64,000 nt of DNA from Desulfosarcina alkanivorans (lineage in GTDB: Bacteria > Desulfobacterota > Desulfobacteria > Desulfobacterales > Desulfosarcinaceae): the NCBI RefSeq assembly GCF_009688945.1, contig NZ_AP021874.1:992001-1056000 (forward strand), given 5' to 3'. The notes below the pieces were generated by a model, which was not told the origin of the DNA, did no database searches, and saw only the letters and a list, made by a program, of their open reading frames with translations. Position numbers and translations under genes: made by a program. Positions 46,941 to 55,964 of the stretch are shown here, piece by piece (the first letter of the stretch is position 1; every line of letters begins with the position of its first letter).

Positions 46941-46968
46941 TTGATAGCACACCCCCGGCCAATGTCAA
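46941..46968 (-). promoter_or_regulatory. mdh promoter, extended -10 type
   Basis: On the minus strand a perfect TTGACA, 16 bases, then TATCAA preceded by TG one base before (extended -10). It lies about 70 bases upstream of the mdh ATG. Confidence 0.6.
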
Positions 46969-47002
46969 TATGTTTGTTTTATAAATAGTTAGTTCTCAAA
47001 TG

Positions 47003-47032
47003 TTGACAATAAAAGGGCAAACAGGATAAAAC
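47003..47032 (+). promoter_or_regulatory. Promoter of the TPR/MglA operon with T-run leader
   Basis: TTGACA at 47003 with TAAAAC 18 bases later (or GATAAA at 16). The leader to 47201 has GGAG...CTCC followed by seven Ts (47119-47125), a weak terminator-like element. Gap 46887-47200 is otherwise AT-rich with no ORF. Confidence 0.45.
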
Positions 47033-47200
47033 ACCATTGGTGACAAAATGTTAGGTTCATTGGGAATCATTTCACGCCCAAGGGGGTGAAAAAAGAAAAC
47101 GGAGTGAGCGATCCCTCCTTTTTTTCAGCAAAACGTCAACTCCGACACGCGATGGTCCGCACCACTTCTGATAGACTGTCAGCGAAGTACAGGATCGTGA

Positions 47201-48118
47201 ATGGATATCAGCCTGCAAATTAAATCCCTGTTGAGTGAAGCCGAACTCTACCGCTCCCAGGGACTCTTTCCCGAAGCAAAAGAAAAATACATCGCAGCCT
47301 CGGCCATGATTCAGAAAATCCACCGGCTCAAAAACAAGGAAAGCCTGCTGAAGGCCATTTCGCTCAAGGTTCGATCTTTGGAAAAGAAGACCGAAAAAGT
47401 GGAAACCGGCCCCGCTTCACCGGAACTGTCTGAAAAAGGCCAGAACCTGATCAAGAACCTATTCGGTGAAAACGATCTTCAGAAGGCGGTCGCCCTGGCC
47501 CGGTTCGGGCAGTTTGAGCGGGCCATCGTCGAACTGACGGCCCTGTTGAAAGATGACGTCTACCGGGTGGATGCGGGAAAAAACATCATCCGGTGCAAGA
47601 TGGCCATCGCTTCTGTGGAGGATGCCATCGACCAGTACAACCAGTGGTTTGCCGGGGACCTGTTCAGCGCCAACCAGTTGGAAGCCATCCGGACCTATCT
47701 TCAATCGGTTCTGGACCAGAAAGGCATCGACACGCCCCTGCCCATTCCGGTCGGCGAAAGGGACGAAATCGATGGCCAGGCCGATTCCGGCGGTATTGAG
47801 TTCAGCATGCCCGAACCCGAAGAGGAAATACTGGATATCACGTCCATCGGCATTACGTTTACCAATGGCGTCCAGAAAGGAAAGATGGTCGAATTCGATG
47901 TCAATTTCCAATCCGGCGACATGCTGAGCCTGATCATCTCAAAAAAGGACAGGGGCTTGATCGAAGATCTCGAAAACGGTGAAAAACTGGAGGACATCCA
48001 GTTTTACTCTCCCATTGCCATGTTCAAAGGGACGGCCACCATCGCCAACAAAACCCAAATCGATGCCGGCCCGAAACAGGGTGATTTTTGCCTCGATCTA
48101 AAAGTGACCAGCACTTGA
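47201..48118 (+). CDS. TPR-containing protein of the MglA operon
   Basis: 305 residues, no signal or membrane segment, so cytoplasmic. Residues ~1-75 and ~95-170 are helical and TPR-like (LSEAELYRSQGLFPEAKEKY; KAVALARFGQFERAIVEL). The C-terminal ~95 residues (from DITSIGITFTNG) are beta-rich and may be a PilZ-like or beta-barrel domain, but a PilZ R-x3-R / D-x-S-x2-G signature was not seen. It is co-directional with an MglA-like GTPase gene and may be an effector or adaptor for it. Confidence 0.65.
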   Translation: MDISLQIKSLLSEAELYRSQGLFPEAKEKYIAASAMIQKIHRLKNKESLLKAISLKVRSLEKKTEKVETGPASPELSEKGQNLIKNLFGENDLQKAVALARFGQFERAIVELTALLKDDVYRVDAGKNIIRCKMAIASVEDAIDQYNQWFAGDLFSANQLEAIRTYLQSVLDQKGIDTPLPIPVGERDEIDGQADSGGIEFSMPEPEEEILDITSIGITFTNGVQKGKMVEFDVNFQSGDMLSLIISKKDRGLIEDLENGEKLEDIQFYSPIAMFKGTATIANKTQIDAGPKQGDFCLDLKVTST

Positions 48119-48216
48119 CAAGTTATGAATGCAGCGGTCTTTGACGGTGGACACCGTATTGCGGCTTAACAAGGGCTCCAGCGCTTTCTTCATTTTAACA
48201 GCTAAGGAAATTCTTT

Positions 48217-48831
48217 ATGGCCATTTTCAACCTGAAAAAAAGGGAAATCGAATGTAAGGTCGTGTACTATGGGCCAGGTCGATGCGGAAAAACAACGAAT
48301 CTCGAATATGTCTTCAAATCATACAAAAAACAGGTGACCGGAGAGATGGTCTCCATCAACACCGAGGGGGACCGGACCCTGTTTTTTGATTTTTTACCCA
48401 TGGGCCTCGGGAAAATAAAGGGCTGCGACATACGGGTGCAACTCTACACCGTACCCGGCCAGGTGAAGTACAGCTCGACCCGGAAACTGGTATTGCGTGG
48501 TGTGGACGGAATCGTTTTTGTGGCGGATTCGCTGGAAGTCCGGCGGGAAAAAAATATGATCTCACTGAAAGACCTTCAGACGAACCTCAAAGAATATGGC
48601 AAAAGTATTTTCAAGGTGCCCCTGATCATCCAGTACAACAAAAGGGACCTTGCGGACGAAGGCATTCCGCTCATGTCCGTCGAACAGATGGAACGGGACC
48701 TGAACCGTCAGTTGAAGGTACCGTCTTTTCCGGGCAGTGCCGTCAAAGGCACCGGGGTGGGGGTGACACTGAAGGCGTGCCTGATGGAAACACTGAAATC
48801 GCTGCAAAAAGAATTCAAATGGGCAAAATAG
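48217..48831 (+). CDS. MglA-like small GTPase
   Basis: 204-residue Ras-like GTPase of the bacterial MglA family, which sets cell polarity and positions type IV pili and motility machinery. P-loop YYGPGRCGKTTNLEYVF; the switch 2 region has TVPGQVKY in place of the eukaryotic DxxGQ; NKRDL gives the base-recognition NKxD. Length and motifs match MglA well. An MglB-type Roadblock partner is not in this window. Its link to the pilus locus at 20-38 kb is plausible from the known role of MglA. Confidence 0.88.
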   Translation: MAIFNLKKREIECKVVYYGPGRCGKTTNLEYVFKSYKKQVTGEMVSINTEGDRTLFFDFLPMGLGKIKGCDIRVQLYTVPGQVKYSSTRKLVLRGVDGIVFVADSLEVRREKNMISLKDLQTNLKEYGKSIFKVPLIIQYNKRDLADEGIPLMSVEQMERDLNRQLKVPSFPGSAVKGTGVGVTLKACLMETLKSLQKEFKWAK

Positions 48832-48846
48832 AGGCCGGTCCTGGAG

Positions 48847-50055
48847 ATGAATGAAAGCGTGGTGTTATCGGGAAGCCTGGGTTTCCTTTCGCTGGGAGAT
48901 ATCATCCAGCTGCTCGGTTCAAGCGGAAGTACGGGTGTTCTCCGGCTGATCAGCCGCTATGCGCCGGATCCCGGGTTTATCTATTTTATCGAGGGAAATC
49001 CGGTCAATGCCCAAAACGGGGATGCCGACGGACTCGATGCCCTCTACTCCCTTTTCGGCTGGGCGGACGGATCCTTTGAATTCACCCGGGAGGCCATACT
49101 GGCCGAAAAACGAATCACCAAAAGCCGCATGGGAATCATTTTGGAAGGGATGAAACTTCTGGATGACGGTCACACCAAAAAAGTCGGGCCGGCCGCCACT
49201 GCGGACAGGAACGCCGATATGAAGCACACCCTCCCGGCAACGGCAATTGTCAAAGGTCCCCTCGTGGATTACATGTACGTCGTCGATGAAGAGGACTTCT
49301 TCGATGGTGAGCATATCGTTGAAGAGGGAAAACACGGCAGCTGGATCTGGGTCATCCTGGAGGGCGTTGTCGACATCGTCAAGGAGGTGGCGTCGGGCAC
49401 CATTCCCATTATCCGCATCGGCGACGGTTCCTTTATCGGCAGCATGGCCTCATTTCTGCTGCAGGGGCACATTCGCACCGCCACTGCCGTAGCGGTCGGC
49501 AATGTTCAGCTCGGCGTTCTGGATTCCCAGCGCCTGGCTCAGGAGTATGCCGGCATGTCACTGGAATTCAGGACCTTTCTCACCAGCCTGGACAAACGAC
49601 TGAAACAGCTGACCGACCGCATCGTGGAGTATCATGATGGAAAGGTTCAGACGAACGAGATCCTGAAAGATAAAAAAGTGCTTATCCGGCAGGGAAAATC
49701 CGATGAGCAGCAGCTATACGTGGTCAAGCAGGGGCGGGCATCCGTGGTGCGGAACACCGAAAACGGTCCGGTCGTGCTGTGCCATCTTTACAAGGGCGAT
49801 TTTTTTGGCAATGTACCTTTCCTGCATCTGGGACAGGAACCGGAAGGGGCCGCCATTTACAGCTCGGAAAATATCAAGATCGCCAAAATCGAAGCCGTGT
49901 CCCTGCAAAATGAATACAACCGGCTTTCGGCGACATTCAAAAATATTGTGGACAATATGGCGACCTGCATGACCGTCACCGCGGACATGGTCTGCAACGC
50001 CCGGACGGCAAAAATAGCGGCACCCAGGGATTCAAAGGTCCAGCAAGGCGGTTGA
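48847..50055 (+). CDS. DUF4388 protein with two cyclic-nucleotide-binding domains
   Basis: 402 residues, 15 bp after the GTPase gene. N-terminal DUF4388 (~1-105: LGFLSLGDIIQLLGSSGSTG, FEFTREAILAEKR), a domain common in delta-group polarity and gliding regulators. Then two CRP-like beta-barrel domains, ~140-255 (DGSFIGSMASFLLQG) and ~270-385 (VVKQGRASVVRNT, GDFFGNVPFL). The phosphate-binding Arg of true cNMP pockets is not obvious in either, so binding is uncertain. No DNA-binding HTH is seen. Likely links a second messenger to the MglA module. Confidence 0.78.
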   Translation: MNESVVLSGSLGFLSLGDIIQLLGSSGSTGVLRLISRYAPDPGFIYFIEGNPVNAQNGDADGLDALYSLFGWADGSFEFTREAILAEKRITKSRMGIILEGMKLLDDGHTKKVGPAATADRNADMKHTLPATAIVKGPLVDYMYVVDEEDFFDGEHIVEEGKHGSWIWVILEGVVDIVKEVASGTIPIIRIGDGSFIGSMASFLLQGHIRTATAVAVGNVQLGVLDSQRLAQEYAGMSLEFRTFLTSLDKRLKQLTDRIVEYHDGKVQTNEILKDKKVLIRQGKSDEQQLYVVKQGRASVVRNTENGPVVLCHLYKGDFFGNVPFLHLGQEPEGAAIYSSENIKIAKIEAVSLQNEYNRLSATFKNIVDNMATCMTVTADMVCNARTAKIAAPRDSKVQQGG

Positions 50056-50108
50056 ATGGCCCTATCCGTCATCGGCAACACCTGATGGAGGCGCAGTAAG
50101 CTACATTT

Positions 50109-50269
50109 TTGACGGGTTCGTAAAAAAGCCGGGATCTCTCCCGCTAAACGCCAAGCGGGACGGGAAGGCTCGGGAATCCCGAGGAATGCGGCCTACTGAC
50201 GTGACGGTAAGCCGAAGTGACGAGGGAGGAAGCGCGACGCAGATATCGGCTTTTTTACGAATTCGGCAA
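50109..50269 (+). repeat. Dispersed intergenic element, copy C
   Basis: 161 bp. Left end TTGACGGGTTCGTAAAAAAG and right end (reverse complement) TTGCCGAATTCGTAAAAAAG. Internal palindromes AGCGGGA/TCCCGCT-like and CGGGAATCCCG, then GAAGTGACGAGGGAGGAAGC and CAGATATCGG as in copies A and B. It lies between the DUF4388 gene and the PilZ gene. Confidence 0.85.
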
Positions 50270-50292
50270 CACTTAGCATCGGGAGACCCCCA

Positions 50293-50643
50293 ATGAACGA
50301 AAAAAGAAAACATTCCAGAGTGGACTCCATTTACCTGCTCAACTATGTGCATCTGGATAAAAACGATAAACAGTTGATGCAGGGAATGGGGCGCACGATC
50401 AACGTCTCCGAATCGGGGATCATGCTGGAAACCCACGTCGCATTCGGCGAGAACGATACCGTTGACGTCGTCGTGGGGCTCAAGGAAGACATGGTGACCA
50501 TTCGTGGCAAGGTTATTTTTACCCGGACCGCCGAATCCGGCCGATACCAGTCCGGCATTCAGTTTCTGGTGATTGAAGACGCTTCCCTGGCTACCCTGCG
50601 CCGCTACATCGATGCCTTCAACGCCCTGTCCGCCAACGCATGA
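50293..50643 (+). CDS. PilZ-domain protein
   Basis: 116 residues, a stand-alone PilZ domain that binds c-di-GMP. RKHSRVD supplies the R-x3-R motif and NVSESGIML the D/N-x-S-x2-G motif; the beta-barrel continues through [12 protein letters not shown] to [10 protein letters not shown]. Cytoplasmic. It follows the MglA module and is separated by a dispersed element. In the window c-di-GMP may act through this protein and the MshEN domain of the pilus ATPase, which suggests pilus or surface control (inference). Confidence 0.9.
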   Translation: MNEKRKHSRVDSIYLLNYVHLDKNDKQLMQGMGRTINVSESGIMLETHVAFGENDTVDVVVGLKEDMVTIRGKVIFTRTAESGRYQSGIQFLVIEDASLATLRRYIDAFNALSANA

Positions 50644-50716
50644 TCCACAACCCCTCCGGCCGAAAAGGGCGCGCGCCCGAAGCTTTGCGGCCTGGATGAG
50701 AAAAGGAAAACAGGAC

Positions 50717-51613
50717 ATGACACATGTTGTTCGCGAAACGGATTTCCCCACTCTGAAACTGCTCCAGCGAGGCAAGGTCAGAGACATGTATGACATCGGC
50801 GATGCCTATCTGATGGTGGCCACGGACCGGATGTCCGCTTTTGATGTGGTTCTGCCCGATCCGATTCCGGACAAGGGCATCGTACTCACCCAGATATCTC
50901 TTTTCTGGTTCAACATCATGGCCCCGCTGGTGGACAACCATGTGATCACCGCTGACGTTTCCCGGTATCCCGCGTCCTGCCAACCCTATGCGGCGGATCT
51001 CGAGGGGCGCAGCATCCTCGTCAAAAAAGCCCGGCCCCTTCCGGTAGAGTGCGTGGTCCGCGGCTATATCACCGGATCCGGCTGGAAATCCTACCTCAAG
51101 GACGGCACGGTATGCGGAATCCGCCTGCCGGAAGGGCTGGTCGAATCCGACCGGCTGCCGGAACCGATCTTTACCCCCTCGACCAAAGAAGAGCTGGGTA
51201 AACATGACATCAATATTGATTTCGACGAGATGGTCAGGCGCATCGGCGCACCGCTGGCAGAACAGGTCCGCGACCTGTCACTGGCCATATATAAAAAAGG
51301 TGCCGGCATTGCGGCTGAAAAGGGGATCCTCATTGCTGACACCAAATTCGAATTCGGTATGGTAGACGATCGGTTGATCCTGATCGATGAGGTGTTGACC
51401 CCGGATTCCTCCCGGTTCTGGCCGGATGCCACCTATGCTCCGGGAGGATCTCAGAAAAGCTTCGACAAACAATATCTGCGTGACTACCTGCTGTCACTGG
51501 ATTGGGATAAAACCCCCCCCGGTCCCCCGCTTCCCCAGGCGGTCATAGACAATACGCGTGCCAAATACGTTGAAGCCCTGACGCTTATTTCCGACGACCG
51601 ACATGGACTATGA
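50717..51613 (+). CDS. purC: SAICAR synthetase
   Basis: Purine synthesis step 7: CAIR, aspartate and ATP to SAICAR. 298 residues. [12 protein letters not shown], the ATP-site [34 protein letters not shown], and [15 protein letters not shown] are all hallmark segments. ATG 50717 follows GGAAAACAGG. Longer than the bacterial ~240-residue type and close to the yeast-like long form. The 3' end overlaps the ParB-like gene by 11 bp. Confidence 0.95.
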   Translation: MTHVVRETDFPTLKLLQRGKVRDMYDIGDAYLMVATDRMSAFDVVLPDPIPDKGIVLTQISLFWFNIMAPLVDNHVITADVSRYPASCQPYAADLEGRSILVKKARPLPVECVVRGYITGSGWKSYLKDGTVCGIRLPEGLVESDRLPEPIFTPSTKEELGKHDINIDFDEMVRRIGAPLAEQVRDLSLAIYKKGAGIAAEKGILIADTKFEFGMVDDRLILIDEVLTPDSSRFWPDATYAPGGSQKSFDKQYLRDYLLSLDWDKTPPGPPLPQAVIDNTRAKYVEALTLISDDRHGL

Positions 51614-52550
51614 GATCAGCCCCGTTTCGGTCGATCAGATCGAAACGGGTGACCACACCTATAAAATCACCACCACCGCCGACGAAACCGGACTGGCGCT
51701 GTCAATCGGCGCCATTGGGCTGCTGCAGCCGCCGATACTCCTGAAAAAGGGTTGCGGCCACGTGGTGGTCGGCGGATTCCGACGGATTGCCGCGTGTGCC
51801 GCCTTGAACATGTCCGCTATTCCGGCCCGGATACTCCGGTCCGACGCGTCACCCCTCACATGCGCCCGGATCGCCATCAGCGATAATTCCTGGCAACGAC
51901 CGCTGAACATCGTCGAACAATCCCGTGCCTATGCATTGGTCCGACGGTGTGCCGAAGGGTCATCAGACGGGCAGGAAATTATTGCGTCTGCCGGATTGCC
52001 CAGCAGCCATACCGCCATGGACCGGATCATGCCGGTTGCCGACATGCCGGCATCCATGCAGAACGCACTGCTCGAAGGCAGTATCGCGCTTCCCGTTGCC
52101 CTCCAGCTCATCCAATTGAACGAAGACGATGCCGGGGCACTCTGCAGCCTGTTCCGGACGCTTACCACCGGACTGAATGTCCAGCGGGAACTGGTGGACC
52201 TGATTTCCGAAATTTCTCTCCGGGACGATATTCCCATTGTCCGGTTGATGGCGCAGGATGATATTGCAGCGATCACCGGCAACGAAAACATGCCGGCGCC
52301 ACAAAAGGTCGGCGAATTGAGAGGGTTGCTTAAAACCAGGCGTTATCCCGAGTTAAGCGAGGCTGAAGCGCTGTACCACCGGAATCTGAAATCCCTCAGG
52401 CTGGATCCCCGCATCCAGCTGCAGCCGCCGCGTTTTTTTGAAGGGAATACCTATCGCCTGTCATTACGCATCGATTCCCGGCAGCAGTTGAAAAGCCTGC
52501 AACCTGAATTGGATAAAATAGTCCGGCATCCCGCCCTGCTTCCCGAATAG
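51603..52550 (+). CDS. ParB-like N-terminal domain protein
   Basis: 315 residues. N-terminal ~110 residues have a ParB/sulfiredoxin-type nuclease fold: IEVDQIETG-like start and [16 protein letters not shown] matching the G-x-R-R-x2-A ParB box II. The middle (~125-230) is helical and the C-terminal part is mixed. It lacks recognisable KorB-type HTH strength and no parA is nearby, so a role in chromosome segregation is unlikely. ATG 51603 overlaps purC by 11 bp, hinting at co-regulation; function unknown. Confidence 0.7.
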   Translation: MDYEISPVSVDQIETGDHTYKITTTADETGLALSIGAIGLLQPPILLKKGCGHVVVGGFRRIAACAALNMSAIPARILRSDASPLTCARIAISDNSWQRPLNIVEQSRAYALVRRCAEGSSDGQEIIASAGLPSSHTAMDRIMPVADMPASMQNALLEGSIALPVALQLIQLNEDDAGALCSLFRTLTTGLNVQRELVDLISEISLRDDIPIVRLMAQDDIAAITGNENMPAPQKVGELRGLLKTRRYPELSEAEALYHRNLKSLRLDPRIQLQPPRFFEGNTYRLSLRIDSRQQLKSLQPELDKIVRHPALLPE

Positions 52551-52859
52551 CTATGGTGACGCCAGGGGGCACCGTTCAGTGCTCCCGGAAACGAAGTGGT
52601 GATCCGGCACGATGGCCGTTTGTCGTCTCTTCGCTTAATATACCCCCTTCCCGCGCATGCGCACGGCCTTTCCCGGTGCAGCCATCTTCTCTTCCCGCGG
52701 CAGGCCGTGGCCGGTCCGCATCATCGCCAAAGGTGAATAACCTACCGTTATAATATAATTTTATATCTGATTTGATGGACGTTCCCAAAGAACTGCACGG
52801 CGGTTAATAAAAACAGATAAAAAATATGGTTCTAAATTGATAAATTGAACAATTAATAC
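52551..52859. other. 309-bp gap before the TetR promoter
   Basis: Contains an 8-bp hairpin with one G-U pair near 52565-52586 (GGGGGCAC...GTGCTCCC) just after the ParB-like stop, possibly a terminator without a T run. An AT-rich tract around 52745-52780 follows. No gene is seen. Confidence 0.4.
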
Positions 52860-52888
52860 TTGACAAATATCATGCAAGATATGTAACC
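52860..52888 (+). promoter_or_regulatory. TetR gene promoter with internal palindrome
   Basis: TTGACA at 52860-52865 and TGTAAC at 52882-52887 (16-base spacing). Between them ATATC-ATGCAA-GATAT (52867-52882) is a palindrome placed as an operator, consistent with self-repression by the downstream TetR regulator. Confidence 0.5.
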
Positions 52889-52919
52889 TCGTATAAGAAA
52901 TAAATGGAATTCATTAAAT

Positions 52920-53552
52920 ATGGGGATTAGAGAAAGAAAAGAAAGGGAACGGGAACGTCGCAGACAACAGATCATGGTTGCCGCCAAACGGGTGTTTACC
53001 GACAAAGGCTTCAGCAAGGCAACGATGGAAGACATCGCCAAAGAAGCGGAGTTGAGCCCCGGAACCCTTTATCTCTACTTCAAGAACAAGGATGAGCTCT
53101 ACGCCTCCCTCTCCCTTCGAATCCTTCAATATCTCATGATCCGCCTGGAGCACGTCAATGCCGAACCGTTTACCGATGCGGCCCAGCGCCTCAACGCCCT
53201 GAAGGAGGCCATGTACGATGTCTACGAATTCGACCCGCTCATCCTTATCAACATGTTTCATATGCAATCCAGTGAAACGCTGAAAAATCTTTCTGCCGAT
53301 CTCCTCAAACAGATTGAATCCCTTAGCCGGAATTCCCTGAAAGTCATGGCCAATATATTCGAAGACGGCATCCGCAGGAATATTTTTGTCGACAAGCATC
53401 CGACGGCCATTGCCGACATCCTCTGGTCACTTTTTTCAGGCATCGTGCTTTGGGAAACCAGCAAAAAAATCATCAATGGCCAGAAGGATTACTTAAAGGA
53501 AACCTTCGACACGGCCTTTGAAATTTTTTCCCGTGGAATTCTGCGTAATTAA
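52920..53552 (+). CDS. TetR-family transcriptional regulator
   Basis: 210 residues. N-terminal HTH (~15-65: IMVAAKRVFTDKGFSKATME, DIAKEAELSPGTLYLYFKNK, the canonical TetR helices 1-3). The C-terminal helical domain binds an unknown ligand. A basic, Arg-rich N-terminus (RERKERERERRRQ) is unusual. ATG 52920 lies about 33 bp after the candidate -10. It precedes acs by 222 bp on the same strand. In this position it may regulate acetate/acyl uptake genes, but acyl-CoA regulators of other kinds are equally possible. Confidence 0.88.
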   Translation: MGIRERKERERERRRQQIMVAAKRVFTDKGFSKATMEDIAKEAELSPGTLYLYFKNKDELYASLSLRILQYLMIRLEHVNAEPFTDAAQRLNALKEAMYDVYEFDPLILINMFHMQSSETLKNLSADLLKQIESLSRNSLKVMANIFEDGIRRNIFVDKHPTAIADILWSLFSGIVLWETSKKIINGQKDYLKETFDTAFEIFSRGILRN

Positions 53553-53774
53553 ACGGCGCACCAGCCTTTTGCTCAATCGATGACAACATTTAACGGAATC
53601 GTGAAAGGGGGGATCAAACCGGGGGAGGGAACTTCTTTCGAATGCCTTCAGCCGCACCAATCGATCACCACGCCTGGGGCGCAGGGGAAACTAGGTACCA
53701 GAAAGGCATTGAAAAGAAGCCGAGCAAAAAGCAATCCGACTGAAACTTCAACTTTAATTGGAGGAAAGTGACCC

Positions 53775-55808
53775 ATGGCAGAAAAAGAAGTTGTCGAAAC
53801 ATCAGAGGCTCAAATTGCCGTACACTGGCAGGAAGAAGGATACTATTATCCGTCGACGGATTTTATCGCCCAGGCTAACATGTCGGACAAAGGCATCTAC
53901 GATCGGTTCAGCCTGGACAATTTCCCCAACTGTTTCAAGGAATACGCCGATCTGCTGGATTGGTACGAATACTGGGATGAGATCCTGGATACCAGCGACG
54001 CGCCCTGCTTCAAATGGTTCAAGGGCGGCAAGATCAACGCCAGCTACAACTGTGTTGACCGTCACCTGAAAGATAACAAAAACAAGACCGCCATTCACTT
54101 CGTTCCCGAACCGCTTGAAGAAAAATACGAACACATCACCTACCAGGAACTCTATGTCCGCGTGAACGAATTCGCCGCCCTGCTCAGGGATTTTGCCGGA
54201 TTGAAGCGCGGCGACCGCGTCACCCTGCATATGCCCATGGTCCCTGAACTGCCCATCACCATGCTGGCCTGCGCCCGGCTGGGCGTGATCCACTCCCAGG
54301 TGTTCGGCGGATTCAGCGGCACCGCCTGCGCCGACCGGATCGTCGACTCGGGCAGCAACGTCCTCATCACAATGGATGCCTACTACCGCAGCGGTACGCT
54401 CCTCGACCACAAGCAGAATGCCGATGTGGCAGTCGAACATGCCGCCAAGGACGGCCAGAAAGTGGACAAGGTGCTGGTCTGGCAGCGGTACGCCGGCAAG
54501 TACTCCGCTGATACACCGATGGTTGACGGGCGCGATTTCTTCGTCAATGACCTGCTCAAAAACTACTACGGCGCGCGGGTCGAACCGGAGCGCATGAACT
54601 CCGAGGATCCGCTCTTCCTCATGTACACCAGCGGGACCACCGGCAAACCCAAGGGCTGCCAGCACGGCACCGGCGGCTATCTCTCCTACGTCACCGGAAC
54701 GTCCAAATACGTTCAGGATATCCATCCCGAAGACGTTTACTGGTGCATGGCCGACATCGGCTGGATCACCGGCCACTCCTATATCGTCTACGGTCCCCTG
54801 GCCAACTGCGCCTCGACGGTCATGTACGAAGGGGTGCCCACCTATCCGGATGCCGGACGCTCCTGGCGCATCGCCCAGGACCTGGATGTGAACATCTTCC
54901 ACACGGCCCCCACGGCCATCCGCGCCCTGAGGAAAATCGGCCCGGACGAACCGGCCAAATACAACTACCATTTCAAGCACATGACCACCGTGGGCGAACC
55001 CATCGAGCCGGAAGTGTGGAAGTGGTACCACAAGGAAGTGGGCAAAGGTGAAGCCATCATCGTGGACACCTGGTGGCAGACGGAAACCGGCGGATTCCTG
55101 TGCAGCACCCTGCCGGCCATCACCCCCATGAAACCGGGCAGCGCCGGACCGGGCATGCCGGGAATCCATCCCATCATCTACGATGATGACGGCAATGTCG
55201 TTGCCCGGGGTGCCGGAAAAGCCGGCAACATCTGCATCCAGAACCCCTGGCCGGGCATGTTCATGACCATCTGGGGCGACCGGGAACGCTTCGTCGACAC
55301 TTATTTCGCCCGCTACTGCAAGGATCCCAAAAGCACCGACTGGCGGGACTGGCCCTACCTGACCGGCGATGCCGCCGTTGAGGCCGAAGACGGCTACTTC
55401 CGGATCCTGGGCCGCATCGACGACGTCATCAACGTGTCCGGGCACCGCCTGGGAACCAAGGAGATCGAGTCGGCGGCCCTGGTCGTCCAGGAAGTCGCCG
55501 AAGCTGCCGTGGTGCCGGTCAATCACGAGATCAAGGGGAAAGAACCGGATCTGTACATAGCCCTCAAACCGGGCTTCGATGCCAGCGACGAAATGGCCAA
55601 GAAAATCTCCGACGCGATTTGCAACGAGATCGGAAAAATCGCCAAGCCGCGCAAGGTCTGGATCGTCAAGGACATGCCCAAAACCCGTTCCGGCAAAATC
55701 ATGCGGCGCGTGCTGGGGGCCCTGTCCAACAACCGCGACGTGGGTGACGTCATGACCCTGGCCAACCCCGAAATCGTCGAAGAGATCAAGGAAATGGTCA
55801 AAAAATAA
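53775..55808 (+). CDS. acs: Acetyl-CoA synthetase (AMP-forming)
   Basis: Activates acetate with ATP via acetyl-AMP. 677 residues, slightly above the ~650 typical. Phosphate-binding loop YTSGTTGKPKG, the substrate/adenine region DTWWQTETGG, hinge LTGDAAVEAEDGYF, and the C-terminal catalytic Lys in PKTRSGKIMRR, the known acetylation target. ATG 53775 follows TTGGAGG. A strong hairpin follows the stop and then the symporter gene; acetate transport and activation thus look coupled. A wider acid range (propionate) is possible. Confidence 0.9.
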   Translation: MAEKEVVETSEAQIAVHWQEEGYYYPSTDFIAQANMSDKGIYDRFSLDNFPNCFKEYADLLDWYEYWDEILDTSDAPCFKWFKGGKINASYNCVDRHLKDNKNKTAIHFVPEPLEEKYEHITYQELYVRVNEFAALLRDFAGLKRGDRVTLHMPMVPELPITMLACARLGVIHSQVFGGFSGTACADRIVDSGSNVLITMDAYYRSGTLLDHKQNADVAVEHAAKDGQKVDKVLVWQRYAGKYSADTPMVDGRDFFVNDLLKNYYGARVEPERMNSEDPLFLMYTSGTTGKPKGCQHGTGGYLSYVTGTSKYVQDIHPEDVYWCMADIGWITGHSYIVYGPLANCASTVMYEGVPTYPDAGRSWRIAQDLDVNIFHTAPTAIRALRKIGPDEPAKYNYHFKHMTTVGEPIEPEVWKWYHKEVGKGEAIIVDTWWQTETGGFLCSTLPAITPMKPGSAGPGMPGIHPIIYDDDGNVVARGAGKAGNICIQNPWPGMFMTIWGDRERFVDTYFARYCKDPKSTDWRDWPYLTGDAAVEAEDGYFRILGRIDDVINVSGHRLGTKEIESAALVVQEVAEAAVVPVNHEIKGKEPDLYIALKPGFDASDEMAKKISDAICNEIGKIAKPRKVWIVKDMPKTRSGKIMRRVLGALSNNRDVGDVMTLANPEIVEEIKEMVKK

Positions 55809-55821
55809 CTTTCAAACCAAA

Positions 55822-55856
55822 CGGTCCGGGTCGGAGGTCTCCTTCGCCCCGGACCG
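55822..55856 (+). other. Intercistronic hairpin acs-symporter
   Basis: A 9-bp perfect stem (CGGTCCGGG / CCCGGACCG) with a further GGAG-GT-CTCC stem inside the loop. No T run follows, so transcription may continue into the symporter gene; it may protect or attenuate the mRNA. Confidence 0.5.
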
Positions 55857-55866
55857 AAGGGGCCAT

Positions 55867-55879
55867 GAAAGGAGGTGAT
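55867..55879 (+). other. Near-perfect anti-16S match without a clear gene
   Basis: GAAAGGAGGTGAT is complementary to the whole 16S rRNA 3' tail. The nearest ATG (55878) is too close and would give only 20 codons. The symporter has its own AGGAGG at 55952. Function, if any, unclear. Confidence 0.35.
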
Positions 55880-55964
55880 GGGAGACCCTGAACGATCGGG
55901 GGAATCGATAACCTTTTTGGCGGCCGGTCAACTTCATTGACGAAAAGGCACAGGAGGAACTATT

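Noticed and set aside
53553..53774. Short ORF 53580-53771 before acs
   Set aside because: Overlaps the acs ribosome-site region, low-complexity and no motif; treated as non-coding leader.
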